The notes beneath the pieces are model-generated. The model saw nothing but the letters and a program-made list of their open reading frames with translations. It made no database searches and was not told where the DNA came from. From contig NC_039367.1 of NCBI RefSeq assembly GCF_003573695.1, positions 27,552,442 to 27,616,441 on the forward strand: 64,000 nt of DNA, given 5' to 3'. Positions 11,699-23,062 of this stretch are shown piece after piece; position 1 is the stretch's first letter; each line of letters starts with the position of its first letter. Source of the DNA: Papaver somniferum (taxonomy: Eukaryota > Streptophyta > Magnoliopsida > Ranunculales > Papaveraceae). The position numbers and the translations under genes are program-made.

Positions 11699-12259
11699 GT
11701 AAGTCTTTTGAAACACCTTCGAATCTCCTGCAAGCGGGTTTACTGTATGCCTTAAGGTGATTATATGTTGAGGACTGAACGGCTGCTTTAAATTCCTAGT
11801 AAAGGGCAAGAACTGGCCATATAAGATAAGGGTTAGGATTTCATCACTGTTCCCTTCTTGCCCGCCTTAGGAAGACGAAACCAAACGCGAACCTAAGCCT
11901 AAAATTTTGACTAGAAAGAGACCTATAGGGTAACGAGCCTAAAGTCATTCGAAAAATATTGGTTACTCTTTTAAGCATACTTCAAGGTTCTTGATGGTTT
12001 TTGTAAGTTGAATGCGTGACTGCGCCGCCTTGTAATACCGGTGAGGCTTTGGGTATCAAAGCTCCACTGAGCTTCCCTCGCATCGATTCAACTTACTTTA
12101 ACTCGGATTGATTCCAGAGGGTTTTGCTCAAATTGTAACAAATTCCCTTTCGAAGGAATAGAAGATGGTCTAGAAACAATCTAAGTGGAGCCATCATGCT
12201 TTTTGTTCTAGATTTTATAGTTTGATTTGGTCGAGTCAGCCTTGTTTGTGATTGTTTAG
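11699..12259 (+). other. Predicted leader intron of element A (561 bp)
   Basis: The donor GGGAG|GTAAGT (11699) and acceptor TTGTTTAG|AATTCC (12259) lie between the primer site and the coding region. Element B has the same donor and an equivalent acceptor, giving 561 bp as well (58214-57654). Tat/Ogre-type elements are known to carry introns. Confidence 0.5.
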
Positions 12260-12289
12260 AATTCCTCTGTAGTTTGTATTTTTAGGGTG

Positions 12290-13633
12290 ATGAATCCTTT
12301 TCAGGAGACGCCACCTGAGATGACGTTACGAGAATATAAGCGTAGAAATTCTCATTATCAGGAGACGTCATCTAAAATAACTCTTCGTGAATATATGGAT
12401 GGGAAACGACATTTGGATGTTCCAACGGTAAGCGAGGAATCACCTCTAACGATCTACGAGAAGTATTATAAAAACATACCGCTTAGTTTGGAACAAAGAT
12501 TGAGAATTCTTGAATGTCAAAAATTATATTATGATGATGAGGATATTGATGATGAAGAATCTGAAATATGTAGGCAGAGTAGTCAGGAATTTGTTTCTCC
12601 AATTTAGCCTTATAATGATAATGTTATTTCTAGTTCAAATCCAAATAATTTTAATAATTATTCACCTATTCAAAAGGAAGAGGATTTGACTAGAGATATC
12701 CCTGTTTTAGAACGATGTAGTTTTTCCTTTTGATTACGAACCTAATGATGGTTTAGAGGAACGGGTATATTTTGAGTCTAGCGATTTAGAAACAATATAC
12801 TTAGAAAAAGAATAAGAACCCGTCGATATGAGTGAGGATGTACCTGACTTAGAAGAATAAATTGCCCATTTTCAGGAATCTGATGACCTAGAAATTAGGG
12901 AAGTTGTGACTAGTCTTTCTAGAGACACTAAAAACTCTAAGTTTGGGGGTGATTATCGTTCTCCATGTGCTTTAACTCTTAGAAAGGTCCCTCACTTGGG
13001 ACTTAACATATGTGCCTCAACCATTTTACAAGATTACCTTCATACTCGTTTTCCCGAACCTAATGATGTCCAAGAATAAGTTCAGTCGTTAGAAACCCAT
13101 CCTATGGTTGATGTGCTTTGCCCAGGCTATGATCCCCAGATTGACTTTGTTTTCCCAGCAAATAGTTTTCTTCCAACTGTGGGAACGTATATATTCCAAA
13201 TGTGTCGAATATTAAGTTGTGAGACTAAACCTAAATGCTTTAGGAAATTAGAATCGACACATTTGCTTAAGAATGACCACTACTCTCATTGTGGTCAATT
13301 TTGTAATTCAAATCTTATTGACTTAGAGGATCCTCAGTTATTTAGGTTATTATTGTGCGCTTCTAAGATCATATTTGAGTTTTTCCAGACTCTAGGACCT
13401 AATGATTCGGATCCCACCTTTGAAGAAACGCAGCCAATGAAAATATTTTATTTAGACCCTTTCATAGAACCTGAACCTGAACCACAATTAGATATAAATT
13501 TCTTAATCAGGAAACTAGGTAAGGGCTTGCTAGTTTTGTTCATTTTCTTGGTTCATTGCAATTTCTTTTGGTCATCTCTATTTAGTTTTGAAGACCCACA
13601 GTTATTTCGACTGTTACTTTATGGTTCGAGTTG
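12290..13633 (+). pseudogene. Element A: degenerate copy of the family protein
   Basis: ATG at 12290 opens a frame containing two copies of a TLREY motif (MTLREYKRR and ITLREYM). It then joins the sequence shared with element B (DDEESEICR, NPNNFN, YSPIQK) but is broken by stops at 12605, about 12730, 12813, 12858 and 13077. The C-terminal third (13104-13633) is open and contains DPQIDFVFP, a Cys-rich part, LEDPQLFRLLLCAS, an EPEPEPQ stretch, a hydrophobic segment and a final FEDPQLFRLLLYGSS. The N-terminal part differs from that of element B, so the two copies carry different first modules. Function unknown. Confidence 0.7.
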
Positions 13634-14695
13634 ACTAATCCTTTCCTAAGTCTGGCTGAAGACTTTAAACTTAACACTTCTTGGGAGGTAACCCATTCAC
13701 ACGCAACACGGTAATATATTTCCTTAACCCTTTTTGCTTCAAGTGGTAACAATTTTTCCTTGTTCATGCTTTTAATTTTATCTTTAGAACATTGAGGACA
13801 ATGTCAGATTTAAGTTTGGGGGTATTGGAGAAACCTTTTAGTTGCAATAATTAAACTCCAGAGCCTAGAGATTTATGCCTATAAAGGTTTGCACTAACCA
13901 ATCTAAGTGGATGGGAACATCTTGGTTATAGGAGCTGAGGAACCAGTCTGATTAGATGGAAAACTCTAAAGAGTCTATTCATAAAAGCACAGAGCTCAGA
14001 TGTTAGAATTAAAAAACCATGGTAGTTTCGCCATATTTCGTGATGGAAACATCGAAAGTATCCTGATCACTTACTAGGGTGAAATAGAGTGACTGAGATA
14101 CACCAAAAAAAAAATAAAAAAAAAATTGAGACCAGACCAACCAGAATAAATTCAATAAATTCAACCATTGGAACCCTTGTATATGCCAGTTGTGTTGACC
14201 TAGAGTTAGGATTATCGACTACTGGTTCCCTTTTATATGCCAGTGTGTTGATATTAGTCCAGACCAGTATCTCAATCCATTAGGATAGGTTCACCTTATT
14301 AACATCATCTACGTTTTTCTCTACATCCATCTTCTTAATCTATCCATGTGATTGGTTAACTCCGTTTTTTATGATGTCCAGAAACAATCTGAGTAGATGT
14401 CTGTCACTTTATATGAATTTTAGTATGCTTGAGTGCAAACTCGTGTACAACAATTGGAATTTCGCATCAGGGTACTTCCTCCTGTAGTCAATAAGAGTAT
14501 GCCAACCAAGGAGATTCTTTAGTGCCTTCCAAGGTTCTGCGTAGATAGCTAGGATCTGGAGTATTGTTTTTGTGGGTACACCTCTGGTAAACCCTACCGG
14601 GACTAACTCGGTCATTAGGGACACCTAGTGAGTTAGGATTTTATTTTCTATATTAGTTTTGCTCGAGGACTAGCAAATAATAAGTTTGGGGGTGT

Positions 14696-15660
14696 TGATA
14701 GGCACATTTATGTGTCTAATTTGTCTCAATTGTATGTATTGTTAGTACTCGATTTTGTATTTCTTTTGTTATTTGATGTCTTTGTAGGTACTTTTAGAGA
14801 AATAAGCTCTTGCGGCAAAATTGGCTCGAAAAGTGGTGTTTTACACCCCAGGATAGAGTATTAAAGGCACCCCAGAAATGCGCCGGAGGAACCCAGAAAA
14901 AGTTCTGAAAACATCCTAGAAAAATTACTATTTACGCCCAAAATTACTATTTGCACCCCAGGGCAAGTGCTAAAGGGACACCCGTACAGGATTAGGGGGA
15001 GGACACTTTCTTCTCAAATTCAAAAAATTATTTTGGCGGGAAAATATTTCATATCACTGGCAGAGTTTCAATCGATGATTTGAAGGAGTTCTGGATAGAC
15101 TAAAGGGCTGAAATTTGTTGGGTAGTTGTGATATATCATAAATAAGCTCTTATGGGTGATGTTGTCGACTAGAAATTCCTGTAATCTTCGCATCAAAGGA
15201 AAACAGGGAGTTGGAGTAAAATATGAGTTGCACGAGTTGTGGGAAATTTGAGTGTGATTGGAGGGTGTTGGAAGCTTCTAAATCGTGCATTGGGCATGAA
15301 TGACTGCGTATGATGTGTGCACCACGAAATTCGACGCGTGATTAAGCTAAAAATGGAAATTATTCTTTTCCATGCATGGGTGTTATGAGAGAATATTTGG
15401 AGTAATTGGACGTGATTTCTTGTCTTTTTTGGGTATAAATAAAGTCACAAGGTTCCATAGAAGGGTAGTTGAGAGTTTGGGGTCGAGAGGAGAGCTCAGG
15501 AGGCGTGAATCAAGAGTTTTCAGAACTCTGTTGCTGCTGCTGCTGCTGCTCGTGAAGAACAGGGAAACATCGACGGTTTCTTCATCCGTCGTAACGGTTT
15601 CTTCAAATGCTTGTCACAGTTTCTTCAACTGGTTTGCAACTTTTATCTTTATTGTAACAG
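14696..15660 (+). repeat. Element A 3' LTR, truncated
   Basis: It starts TGATAGGCAC and follows the 5' LTR closely up to GTAACAG, corresponding to about 10600 in the 5' LTR. After that it switches abruptly to CACTA-like sequence, and the remaining 620 bp of LTR are not found anywhere in the window. Confidence 0.85.
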
Positions 15661-18600
15661 GAAACCGTCATAAACAAAACCGTCACAAATATCTAAAAGA
15701 CCGTCACAAAACCCATTTGTGACCGGTGGGAATTCGTCGATACTACTGGGTGTCACAAATGTTTATGTGACGGTTTGAGATCATTTGTGACATTTGTCCA
15801 ACAGTAAGGAATGGTTATTCTATTTGTGACGTCTAGTCAAGCTGTCATAAATTGTTTTCTTGCTGCTGTCGGAAGCGGGTTACTGTTCTCCGGTGCCGGA
15901 AATTAGATTCTCAGAATTACAAAACTGGCATCATTCACAATGAAACTTATACTATTCATAACAAAATTTTACATTGTTACACCATAGAAACTTACAAATC
16001 CGACAGTAAGATGTTAAACTGTTTAAAAAACATAAATCTGGGCAACAGAACAACACCCAGATAGTTAAAAAACCCGGTAACTTGGATTATCCACATCCAA
16101 AAATGCCAGTGGAAAGTTCGGGACATGATAAGAAGACACCATATGGAATGAAAACAAAAAATAAAGAACAAAAGATGGATTATCTGTGCAGCTACTGGTT
16201 CTTCTCTAAGTTCCATGATGACATTCATTTATCATCCGACGACTCTGCTTCTCCCTTCCTCATCAGGACCTGGTCCAGATACTTGTTATACCAGGCTGCA
16301 ATGCAAAAAAGTAGCATGTTAGCACCTATTAAATTATCTTCATGTCATTGAAATCTAACGAAAAAGAAGAACAGACAAAAGTTTATCAATATGAATCCAA
16401 GGATGCACGCACACATGTTATCTGCAGAGTTTTATCTTTTATGGAAGGAGAGAAATACAAGTATGTTTGGCAGGAGACTTGGAAGTGAAGCAGAGTTCGT
16501 GAACAAAGCTAACTTCTTTGAGAATTCCAACTAATTAAGTTTTTGTGAATTGGAATTCTGTAGCGAAGCATTAAGCTATGATACAAACTTCTAAAAAAAT
16601 TCTTTTCAATTATTCAACCTTTTCATTTCAAAAATAAACAAATTCAAGACTGAAAGTAGTTATAGTATTAGATGTAGCCGACCTCGGAGACACAGAGCCA
16701 GGTCCATCTGTGTCTGGTGCAGATTTGTTTTTGAAATACAGAACCGAGTTATTTTCCTCAGATTGCTACCGCTGACTGAGAAGAGCCTTGGAAGCCTAAA
16801 TGCGAACTGCATCTGGATGACAATCCTGCATACTGTCAACATCGAGATCATGAGAATCTACACATTCATCTCCAGCTTGCAATGAACTTTCCAAAATATC
16901 GTTGCCAAATTGAGATTTCTTAGCTACTATTTTTACTGCCTACTAATTTTGAGAAAATACGGGGATTATTCTAACATTTTGATAACAAGGTTCAATACAA
17001 AGAAACCATTCAATTGGGAGGAACTGCTTGGATATGTTAAATTTGCAGCCTGGTATTGAAGACAAACGTTTTATACGATGCAATAATACACAAAGATATC
17101 CACAATGTATGAACACAACTACCACAAACAATTTTTCCATAATTTACAAACAAATATTCTGTATATCTAGATCCGAAATAACCATCAGCAGTCCATTTTA
17201 AGTCAAAACTACTATATAACTTCAAAAATAGCCAAGAAGATTCTTTATCCTATTGCTCTGTCACATTCAAAGGGGTCGGATAACTGGTTTATTACAAGCT
17301 AAGGCACTACATTCTTATATATCCAATCACCTATCAACTTCAAATACATAATATCCATAACAATGCACCAATGCTGGAAGCATGTATAATAAAGCTTGTA
17401 CTAAGTATAAACTATTAAGGGTCTGCTAATCACATTTATAAAAAAAATTACACTTACAAATTAGTTGCACATTCAACAGAATTCTCCAAGGTCTTCTTCT
17501 ACCCTCCATATCAGTGTCACTGAAAAGAATAAAAAGGCAAAATACATACATTACTATCTGTGGAACAAAGATGAATAGATATAAAAGATTTAAGAGATTA
17601 AACATCGGATCATCATTACTTAAAACTTGTAAGAAGATGTGATCTGAAGGTTTACAACTATTTATAATTCTATTCTTTCAAAAATACCTCTCTAACTGAA
17701 AGAAAGAAGATAGATAATTATGAAAATAAACAGATAAGGGTTAGAAACAAAAATACAAAAATCACCAACTTTTGCTAATATAACGATACCGTCTGTACAA
17801 GATCGACAGCAAGAAGTCTATTTATAAACTACTTGTCTATTTGAAAGAAGGAAAGCTAACTATAAGCAGAAGGTAGATCCTAAAAATCCCATTTTTAACA
17901 GGGGAAGAATCGAAAAACAGTAAACTCAAAGAAGAGGGGAATTAAAAGCAAACCTTTGCAGGGATGACATAAAAGGTGGGATAGTTTTCTTAAACCTATG
18001 AGATTCAAGTGTGTATCCAATCTCATTTTCTTGATCCACTTGTTTTTGGCGCTTCTTTTGCTTTGGTACCGGATCATTATATAAGCCCCTTGAGAACAGA
18101 ACCGGACTGGAAGGCCTTTTTCAAATTGGGATTTGCGCTTCTTTTCATTACTGTTTAATCTTCACTACTCCCTTGAGAAGGTTGAGAAATTAAGTAACTC
18201 ACATGATAAAATAAAATAATTAACAAAATCAATCAAAAAGAGAATGGTTGATTAGTAAAATTATTACCATTGAACCCCAGCGGTCATCTAGGTGAAAATT
18301 TGTTGTTGTCTGTCAGTGAATAATACTTTGGGTCCTGGCATGTAGAACCACCTACAAACCCTCGCCTTGGTCACATTTCTGACGAAATCAATGAACAAGA
18401 AATCAAATAAATACAATCAAAAAAGGAAACTAGATGTCTAGTATCACAGGACACAATAAAATCTACTTTCAAGACAGATTAGAAATTGCTCTAACAAGCA
18501 ACAACATGGGATATGAAACAATAAATGCCAAATGTTTATGAAATCCAAAGAAAAAAGTCATTAAGAGATCAAATCTGAATCTCAAATTGTACTGCAATGA

Positions 18601-19606
18601 TATTTTGAAGATCTGTGTTATGCTAAAGATTTGGACTTAATAAAATTAGTCTCATTTGGATTTATGAATATAACAAGTGCAAATGTTCTATGAATTCTTT
18701 GTTCTTCTACATTCTTCAGAACCCAAATGCAATCACTAACCCTAACATGTAACAACATCAAACCTTCAACATCAGTATTACTCTTTCTATTATCTCATCC
18801 TATTATCTTTGTTCTTCTACATTCTTCAGAGCCACCGCTATTATCTCATCCTATTTATCTATCATCCAAACTCAAAAACACTGGTCTAAGTTTATAACCA
18901 AAAACCTAATTTGGGATGAACCCTAATTCCCAATTGATTCATTATGGAAACTGAAATTAAACCCATCCAAACTTCAATTAAAAGCAAACCCATCACTGAT
19001 TGATCGATCTATAAATCAATTTCACATAAAAACAAGGTTAATTAAAGAAACCCTAAATTCAACTTACCTTTCTGTTGAGTTTGAATCAACACACGGATCG
19101 ACACCATGACCATCAAATATCCCTGATTTCATTCCATTTCTCTAAATCTCAGACTCATAATCTTTATCTCATCATCGATTTTCATTGAAACCTTAATCTT
19201 ATCAGTAAAAACATCACATTTTCTTCTCTTCTGTGTTCAATCAACTTCTGTGAAAACCCATTAATGGAACGACAGAGACGAGATGGACACGATGATAAAA
19301 AAAAAGAGATGGAGGAGGGACGAGGTAACAGGGAAGAGGCGAGAGCTTTTCGGCGTAGAAAAAATAGAAAAGTTAAGTGAAGAAAACCAGATCTGTCTGA
19401 GATTCTGAGAAGATAAGGCCGAGGAAAAAAAAAAAAAAAAATTGGTCGGGAAAACATTTACTCTGTCGGAAGCACAAATCGACCAAAAAACTGCTCCTTT
19501 GACTAATCTTAATATTTCCTACGGTTGGTCAAACAACCCTCACAAATAGTGGCTATTTGTGACTCCCCTAAAAAAACCCTCACTAATAGGAACTATTTTT
19601 GTAGTG
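15661..19606. mobile_element. CACTA-like transposon, left terminus missing
   Basis: The right end is clear: ...AACTATTTTTGTAGTG at 19606, preceded by subterminal words such as CCCTCACAAATAG and ATTTGTGACTCC. The left 200 bp carry many ACCGTCACAAAT/ATTTGTGAC repeats in both orientations, typical of CACTA subterminal zones, but no CACTAC terminus, since the sequence joins the truncated LTR of element A. Short exon-like pieces on the minus strand suggest captured host sequence. No transposase was seen, so the element is non-autonomous. Confidence 0.6.
16225..16295 (-). pseudogene. Exon-like terminal segment inside the CACTA-like element
   Basis: On the minus strand an acceptor TTGCATTGCAG leads into 22 codons and a TGA stop at 16225-16227. 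The reading contains WYNKYLDQVLMRKGEAESS. It looks like a genuine last exon but I cannot name the protein. Other minus-strand exon-like pieces with splice signals lie at about 17470-17520 and 17962-18066 (KKRQKQVDQENE reading), and a 5' UTR-like CT-rich zone lies at 19150-19430. Together they suggest a captured multi-exon gene, reading right to left. Confidence 0.35.
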
Positions 19607-19610
19607 ATTT
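19603..19610. repeat. 8-bp target duplication, left copy (AGTGATTT)
   Basis: AGTGATTT here and at 20557-20564 flank the hAT element exactly. The duplicated word overlaps the last four bases of the CACTA terminus (GTAGTG). Confidence 0.9.
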
Positions 19611-20556
19611 CAGGCCTGGTCAATTTGGTGGCTCTATGCAAAATAAATTTTGTGGCCCCTAACTCAAAGCAGATTGGTACTTCTGACTATAATAACTAAT
19701 AGTTAAAACACTCGGTAAAAAATCAATCAATTTAAGCTATGAATAAGAAGTTGAGACTAACGAGTTACCTGATAAAGCTCTTTGCTTTGCAACAAACCAT
19801 TATCAAACTTTGTTAAGTCCAACACAGTAATTTTTTGGGACCTCCTTCCATGATCTTGCAATTATTTCTTGCTAGTCCAGTAATAATTTCTGATCTGCAA
19901 GGACTACTTATATTGCCTTAGACAGATATGCTTATCAGTACTAATTCAAAAAGAGAGTTAGTAAAACAATTAATCCAACCGAACAATATTGTATTGGAGT
20001 GATCACAATGTCAATTCAATCAATTAAGAGATTGAAGTCACAATTTTAAATTTAAACCAGAAATAAAAAGAATTAGTTTAAAGTATTGGTCTAAAATATA
20101 CACTCTATGCCCCTTCCAATCAAAACAAAACCACAAAATGACTTAACCCCTCACTCTGTGCATATCTACATAAAACGTGTACACACTTATGGGAAATAAT
20201 AAGTAATAGCCATTGGAAGTCTTTAATGGCTCACTTATAAATAATGATTCAAATTCAATGTAAATTGGTTAAATAGGCAACGAACAAAATAGGGTATTAG
20301 GGTTAATTCCAATTTGATTTGAAAACCCAAGAGAAAGACGTGATTCCTTGATAATAGAAAGATGTCTCGCTGATATAACTAACTTTTTTTTTGTAGACCC
20401 TTACAAATTATTGTTTGCGCCTTTGCAAAAATTTCGTTTACAGAAAAACACTCTTCTTCTTTTTTTTTCCCTAATGCGGAGACCATGTATAATGTGACCC
20501 CTAAAATTTGTGGCCCAATGCGAGGCATTGCCTGCATGTGCCCAGGGCCGGCCCTG
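19611..20556. mobile_element. Non-autonomous hAT-family transposon, 946 bp
   Basis: The ends are CAGGCCTGG... and ...GGGCCGGCCCTG, short imperfect inverted repeats of the CAGGG type, flanked by identical 8-bp AGTGATTT duplications, the hAT hallmark. Subterminal GTGGCCCCTAA/CCCCTAAAATTTGTGG words appear at both ends in opposite orientation. The interior is AT-rich with no transposase frame, so it depends on a trans-acting transposase. Confidence 0.85.
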
Positions 20557-20564
20557 AGTGATTT

Positions 20565-20880
20565 ACTTTTATATTCTGCATTATAATTGTTTTGTTTTAA
20601 TTAAAGTAAATTACACAAACGTTAATTCCTATTTATTTGATAAGCAATCCTATTGTGTTTGGTTAAGTCCGAATCTTTGTATCAAGTAAACATACTTCGT
20701 TGTTGTATTGTCTCGATCTCGTATCCATAGATGATCACATGAAATGTGAACCGATTATTTGTGTTGTCTCGACTCAGTCCATAAACAATCACTTTCAGAG
20801 AAAAAAAAAGTTTTAGCTTGAGGTATATTTGGATACCCTCGCCTTTTCAATTTTGTTGAGCATCCATATGCAAACTTGGC
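20565..20880 (+). repeat. Copia LTR fragment (R/U5-like)
   Basis: The sequence right of the hAT element reads ATTCTGCATTATAATTG, then recurring TTGTCTCGA(T/C)TC words at about 20710 and 20765 and TTTCAGAGAAA, which I associate with the 3' part of SIRE-type LTRs. It appears to be the target into which the CACTA-like element inserted. Confidence 0.4.
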
Positions 20881-22039
20881 ATGTTTTGTTAAAAAAAAAA
20901 AAATTAAAGACGTAGGACGGTTTTTGAAAAATAAATAAATTAGGCTCATATTCTTAGCCAAGTAAAAGACGGAATTCACAAAATTCATGTATAAGAATAC
21001 TCTTCATATTAAAACTTAAGTATAACACTTCCACGAGGAGCATTAGATCATATAAGAGGTGTCTCTTGATCCCTATAAATAGAGGATCTTTACCTCCAAG
21101 CGGAGGGATCCAACTTTGGTCTCTTATTCAATGAAGTGTAAGTTTTTTTCTGTATTATGTTTTAGATTATTAGCTTTGTGTTTAGTAGTTCCTCTACCTG
21201 GGAGGTTCAATATATAACAGTTTTGTAACAAGAAAGTATAATAACATAATTGCTCACCAACATTCGTCTGTACCAAATTGTTTGGAAGAGTACAATCCAT
21301 GTTGTAGTTGATATAAGTGGACAACATGGTTCAATGCATGTCATAGTTGCCATAATCTGGACTACACACCCCCGAAGTATAAACATAATAACACTAATTA
21401 AGGGTCCAAGGCCATAGAATAAGAAACTATCTTATTATTAAATAATATGCTACAATATGCCCTCTGATTTCTTACAATTTGAGATTTATTTATAAGGATC
21501 ACATAAAAACAAACCTTTCATGATCCTGTACTATGTTAGGCATAGTGGCTAGGTTCATGTCTACATGGTTACCACGGCCCAAATATCTTATGGTGCTATT
21601 TTATGCTACACATGTTCAAAACAATACCAATTTATCAAATCAATTGATATATAGATACTACTCATTTTCAAAACAAAACCAATTTATCAAATCAATTGAT
21701 ATATAGGATGTGCCCTTACAATATTTCACTACACAACCTTCAAGTTTGTACTGGTACAAAAGATGATAAACTCCTTCGTAGTATTTCAAGCCTGTTACAA
21801 ATCATACAGTATAATTGAAAATTCAATTTTAAAATAAAAAACCGTCCGGCTCTAATTCAAATCAAGATAAAATACTTAATAATATACTATATATATGAAT
21901 TTATTTAATAGTGTATGTAGTTTATGGGCTATCGTAGGCTCAACAAATTAATAAAGATATTTCCCACTAATTAACTAGTAATATATAGCGGTAGAAAGAG
22001 ATCGTTCCCATAGAGAGGTGCGTAATTAATGAAGTTACT
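20881..22039. other. No gene; AT-rich, one promoter-like block and one tandem duplication
   Basis: A CCCTATAAATAGAGG block at 21075-21089 followed by TCTCTTATTCAATGAAG looks like an LTR promoter/R region, but its LTR limits are not visible. Two 40-bp copies of CCAATTTATCAAATCAATTG (about 21614-21653 and 21667-21706) form a 53-bp period tandem duplication. Nothing else is recognisable. Confidence 0.4.
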
Positions 22040-22222
22040 CCAAGCTCCCCTCAGTAGATCTTCGTCTTCAATCGGTGAACGCCGTGAAGTATAAAGCTCA
22101 ACTAACATTCTATCATAATCCGAGACACACCTATAAGTAGACTATAAATCAAGACTTATAGTTTTGACAACTAAACTTGACAAACAAACTTGTTGCGAGT
22201 TCGACCGAGCAGTGCTCTAACA
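22040..22222 (-). repeat. SIRE-like LTR start, inverted fragment
   Basis: Read on the minus strand it begins TGTTAGAGCACTGCTCGG and continues parallel to 4379-4560 (shared CTATAAGTCTTGATTTATAG-type words). It is a detached 5' piece of the same LTR family. Confidence 0.65.
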
Positions 22223-22326
22223 CATACAATGATTACAAGAGGTAAAATGGGTGTTTCTAGATCAAAACCAAGAATTTTTTGCTTCAGAGGTTCAGTCTGT
22301 TTGTGAAGATATGACAGTCCAACACA

Positions 22327-23012
22327 TGTTACACTGAGGCTTGTAAAAATCCTAATTGGAGAGTTGTGCGCACTGTTGGTGCTTTTCAGTATGCAACAAT
22401 CACTAGACCTGATATTGCTTATCATGTTGATAAAGCTAGTCAGCACATGCAACATCCTACTTCTGCAGATTGGTCAGTTGTTAAAAGAATATTGAGATAT
22501 TTTCTAGGTACAATTTTCTATGGCCTACAGTTTAAACACTCTCTTAAGTTGCAGGCATATTCAGATGCTGATTGGGATGGTGACATGACTGACAGACGCT
22601 CAACAAGTGGAATGGCTGTTTTTCTTGGTCCAAAACACATTTCCTGGTGCTCTAGAAAATGGAAGACTGTTTCTAGATCTAGTACATAGGCAGAATGTCT
22701 TGCATTAGCATATGCAACATATGAATTGGTACGGGTTCAATATTTGCTCAATGAACTGCATTTCACAACTCCAAGAGTACCAGTTTACGGTGTAACATGG
22801 CAGTCACTTACTTAACAACAAATCATGTATTTCAGAAAAAAATGAAACATATAGAAATTACATTTCATTATGTCATAGAATTGGTTGCTTCAAAATCCTT
22901 GGATGTGCGATTCCTATCCACTTAGGATCACATAGATGATATTTTCACAAAAGGGTTATCTAGTACTCAGTTATCTGTGCTTAGATTCAAGCTCAGTGTC
23001 TTTGGTCATCCA
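22327..23012 (+). pseudogene. Copia pol 3' fragment (reverse transcriptase end and RNase H)
   Basis: The reading has the end of Copia RT (RPDIAY, then a VVKRILRYFLGT motif) and RNase H (SDADWDGD, then STSGMAVFLGPKHISW and the SRSST motif). An in-frame TAG at about 22687-22689 interrupts the SSTEAEC-like motif (here SRSST*AECLALA). Further stops and a frameshift follow, and the last recognisable words are DIFTKGLSS near 22950. Upstream gag, protease, integrase and most of RT are missing. It probably belongs to the LTR at 23063-24124. Confidence 0.8.
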
Positions 23013-23062
23013 TAGACCCTGCACTTGGTGGTGGTGGTGGTGTATGTGTAGGTGTGTGTGTG

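Larger units (their letters stand above)
9633..15660 (+). mobile_element. Element A: Tat-like non-autonomous LTR retrotransposon, 3' LTR truncated
   Basis: The 5' LTR is 9633-11220, the internal region 11221-14695, and the 3' LTR 14696-15660 is cut after GTAACAG. It is preceded by ATATG, the expected 5-bp duplication, but the right copy is lost. The primer-binding site TTTTGGCGCCGCC fits tRNA-Asp, as in Tat/Athila-type Ty3 elements, and the polypurine tract AAGTTTGGGGGTG precedes the 3' LTR. There is no pol. The internal region has a spliced-looking leader and one degenerate protein shared with element B at 53844-59696. The two LTRs are nearly identical over the retained 965 bp, so the insertion is fairly young. 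Confidence 0.85.

Noticed and set aside
19182..19457. 91-codon minus-strand frame rich in Phe/Leu/Ser
   Set aside because: Low-complexity reading of a purine-rich, UTR-like zone in the CACTA-like element; no domain.
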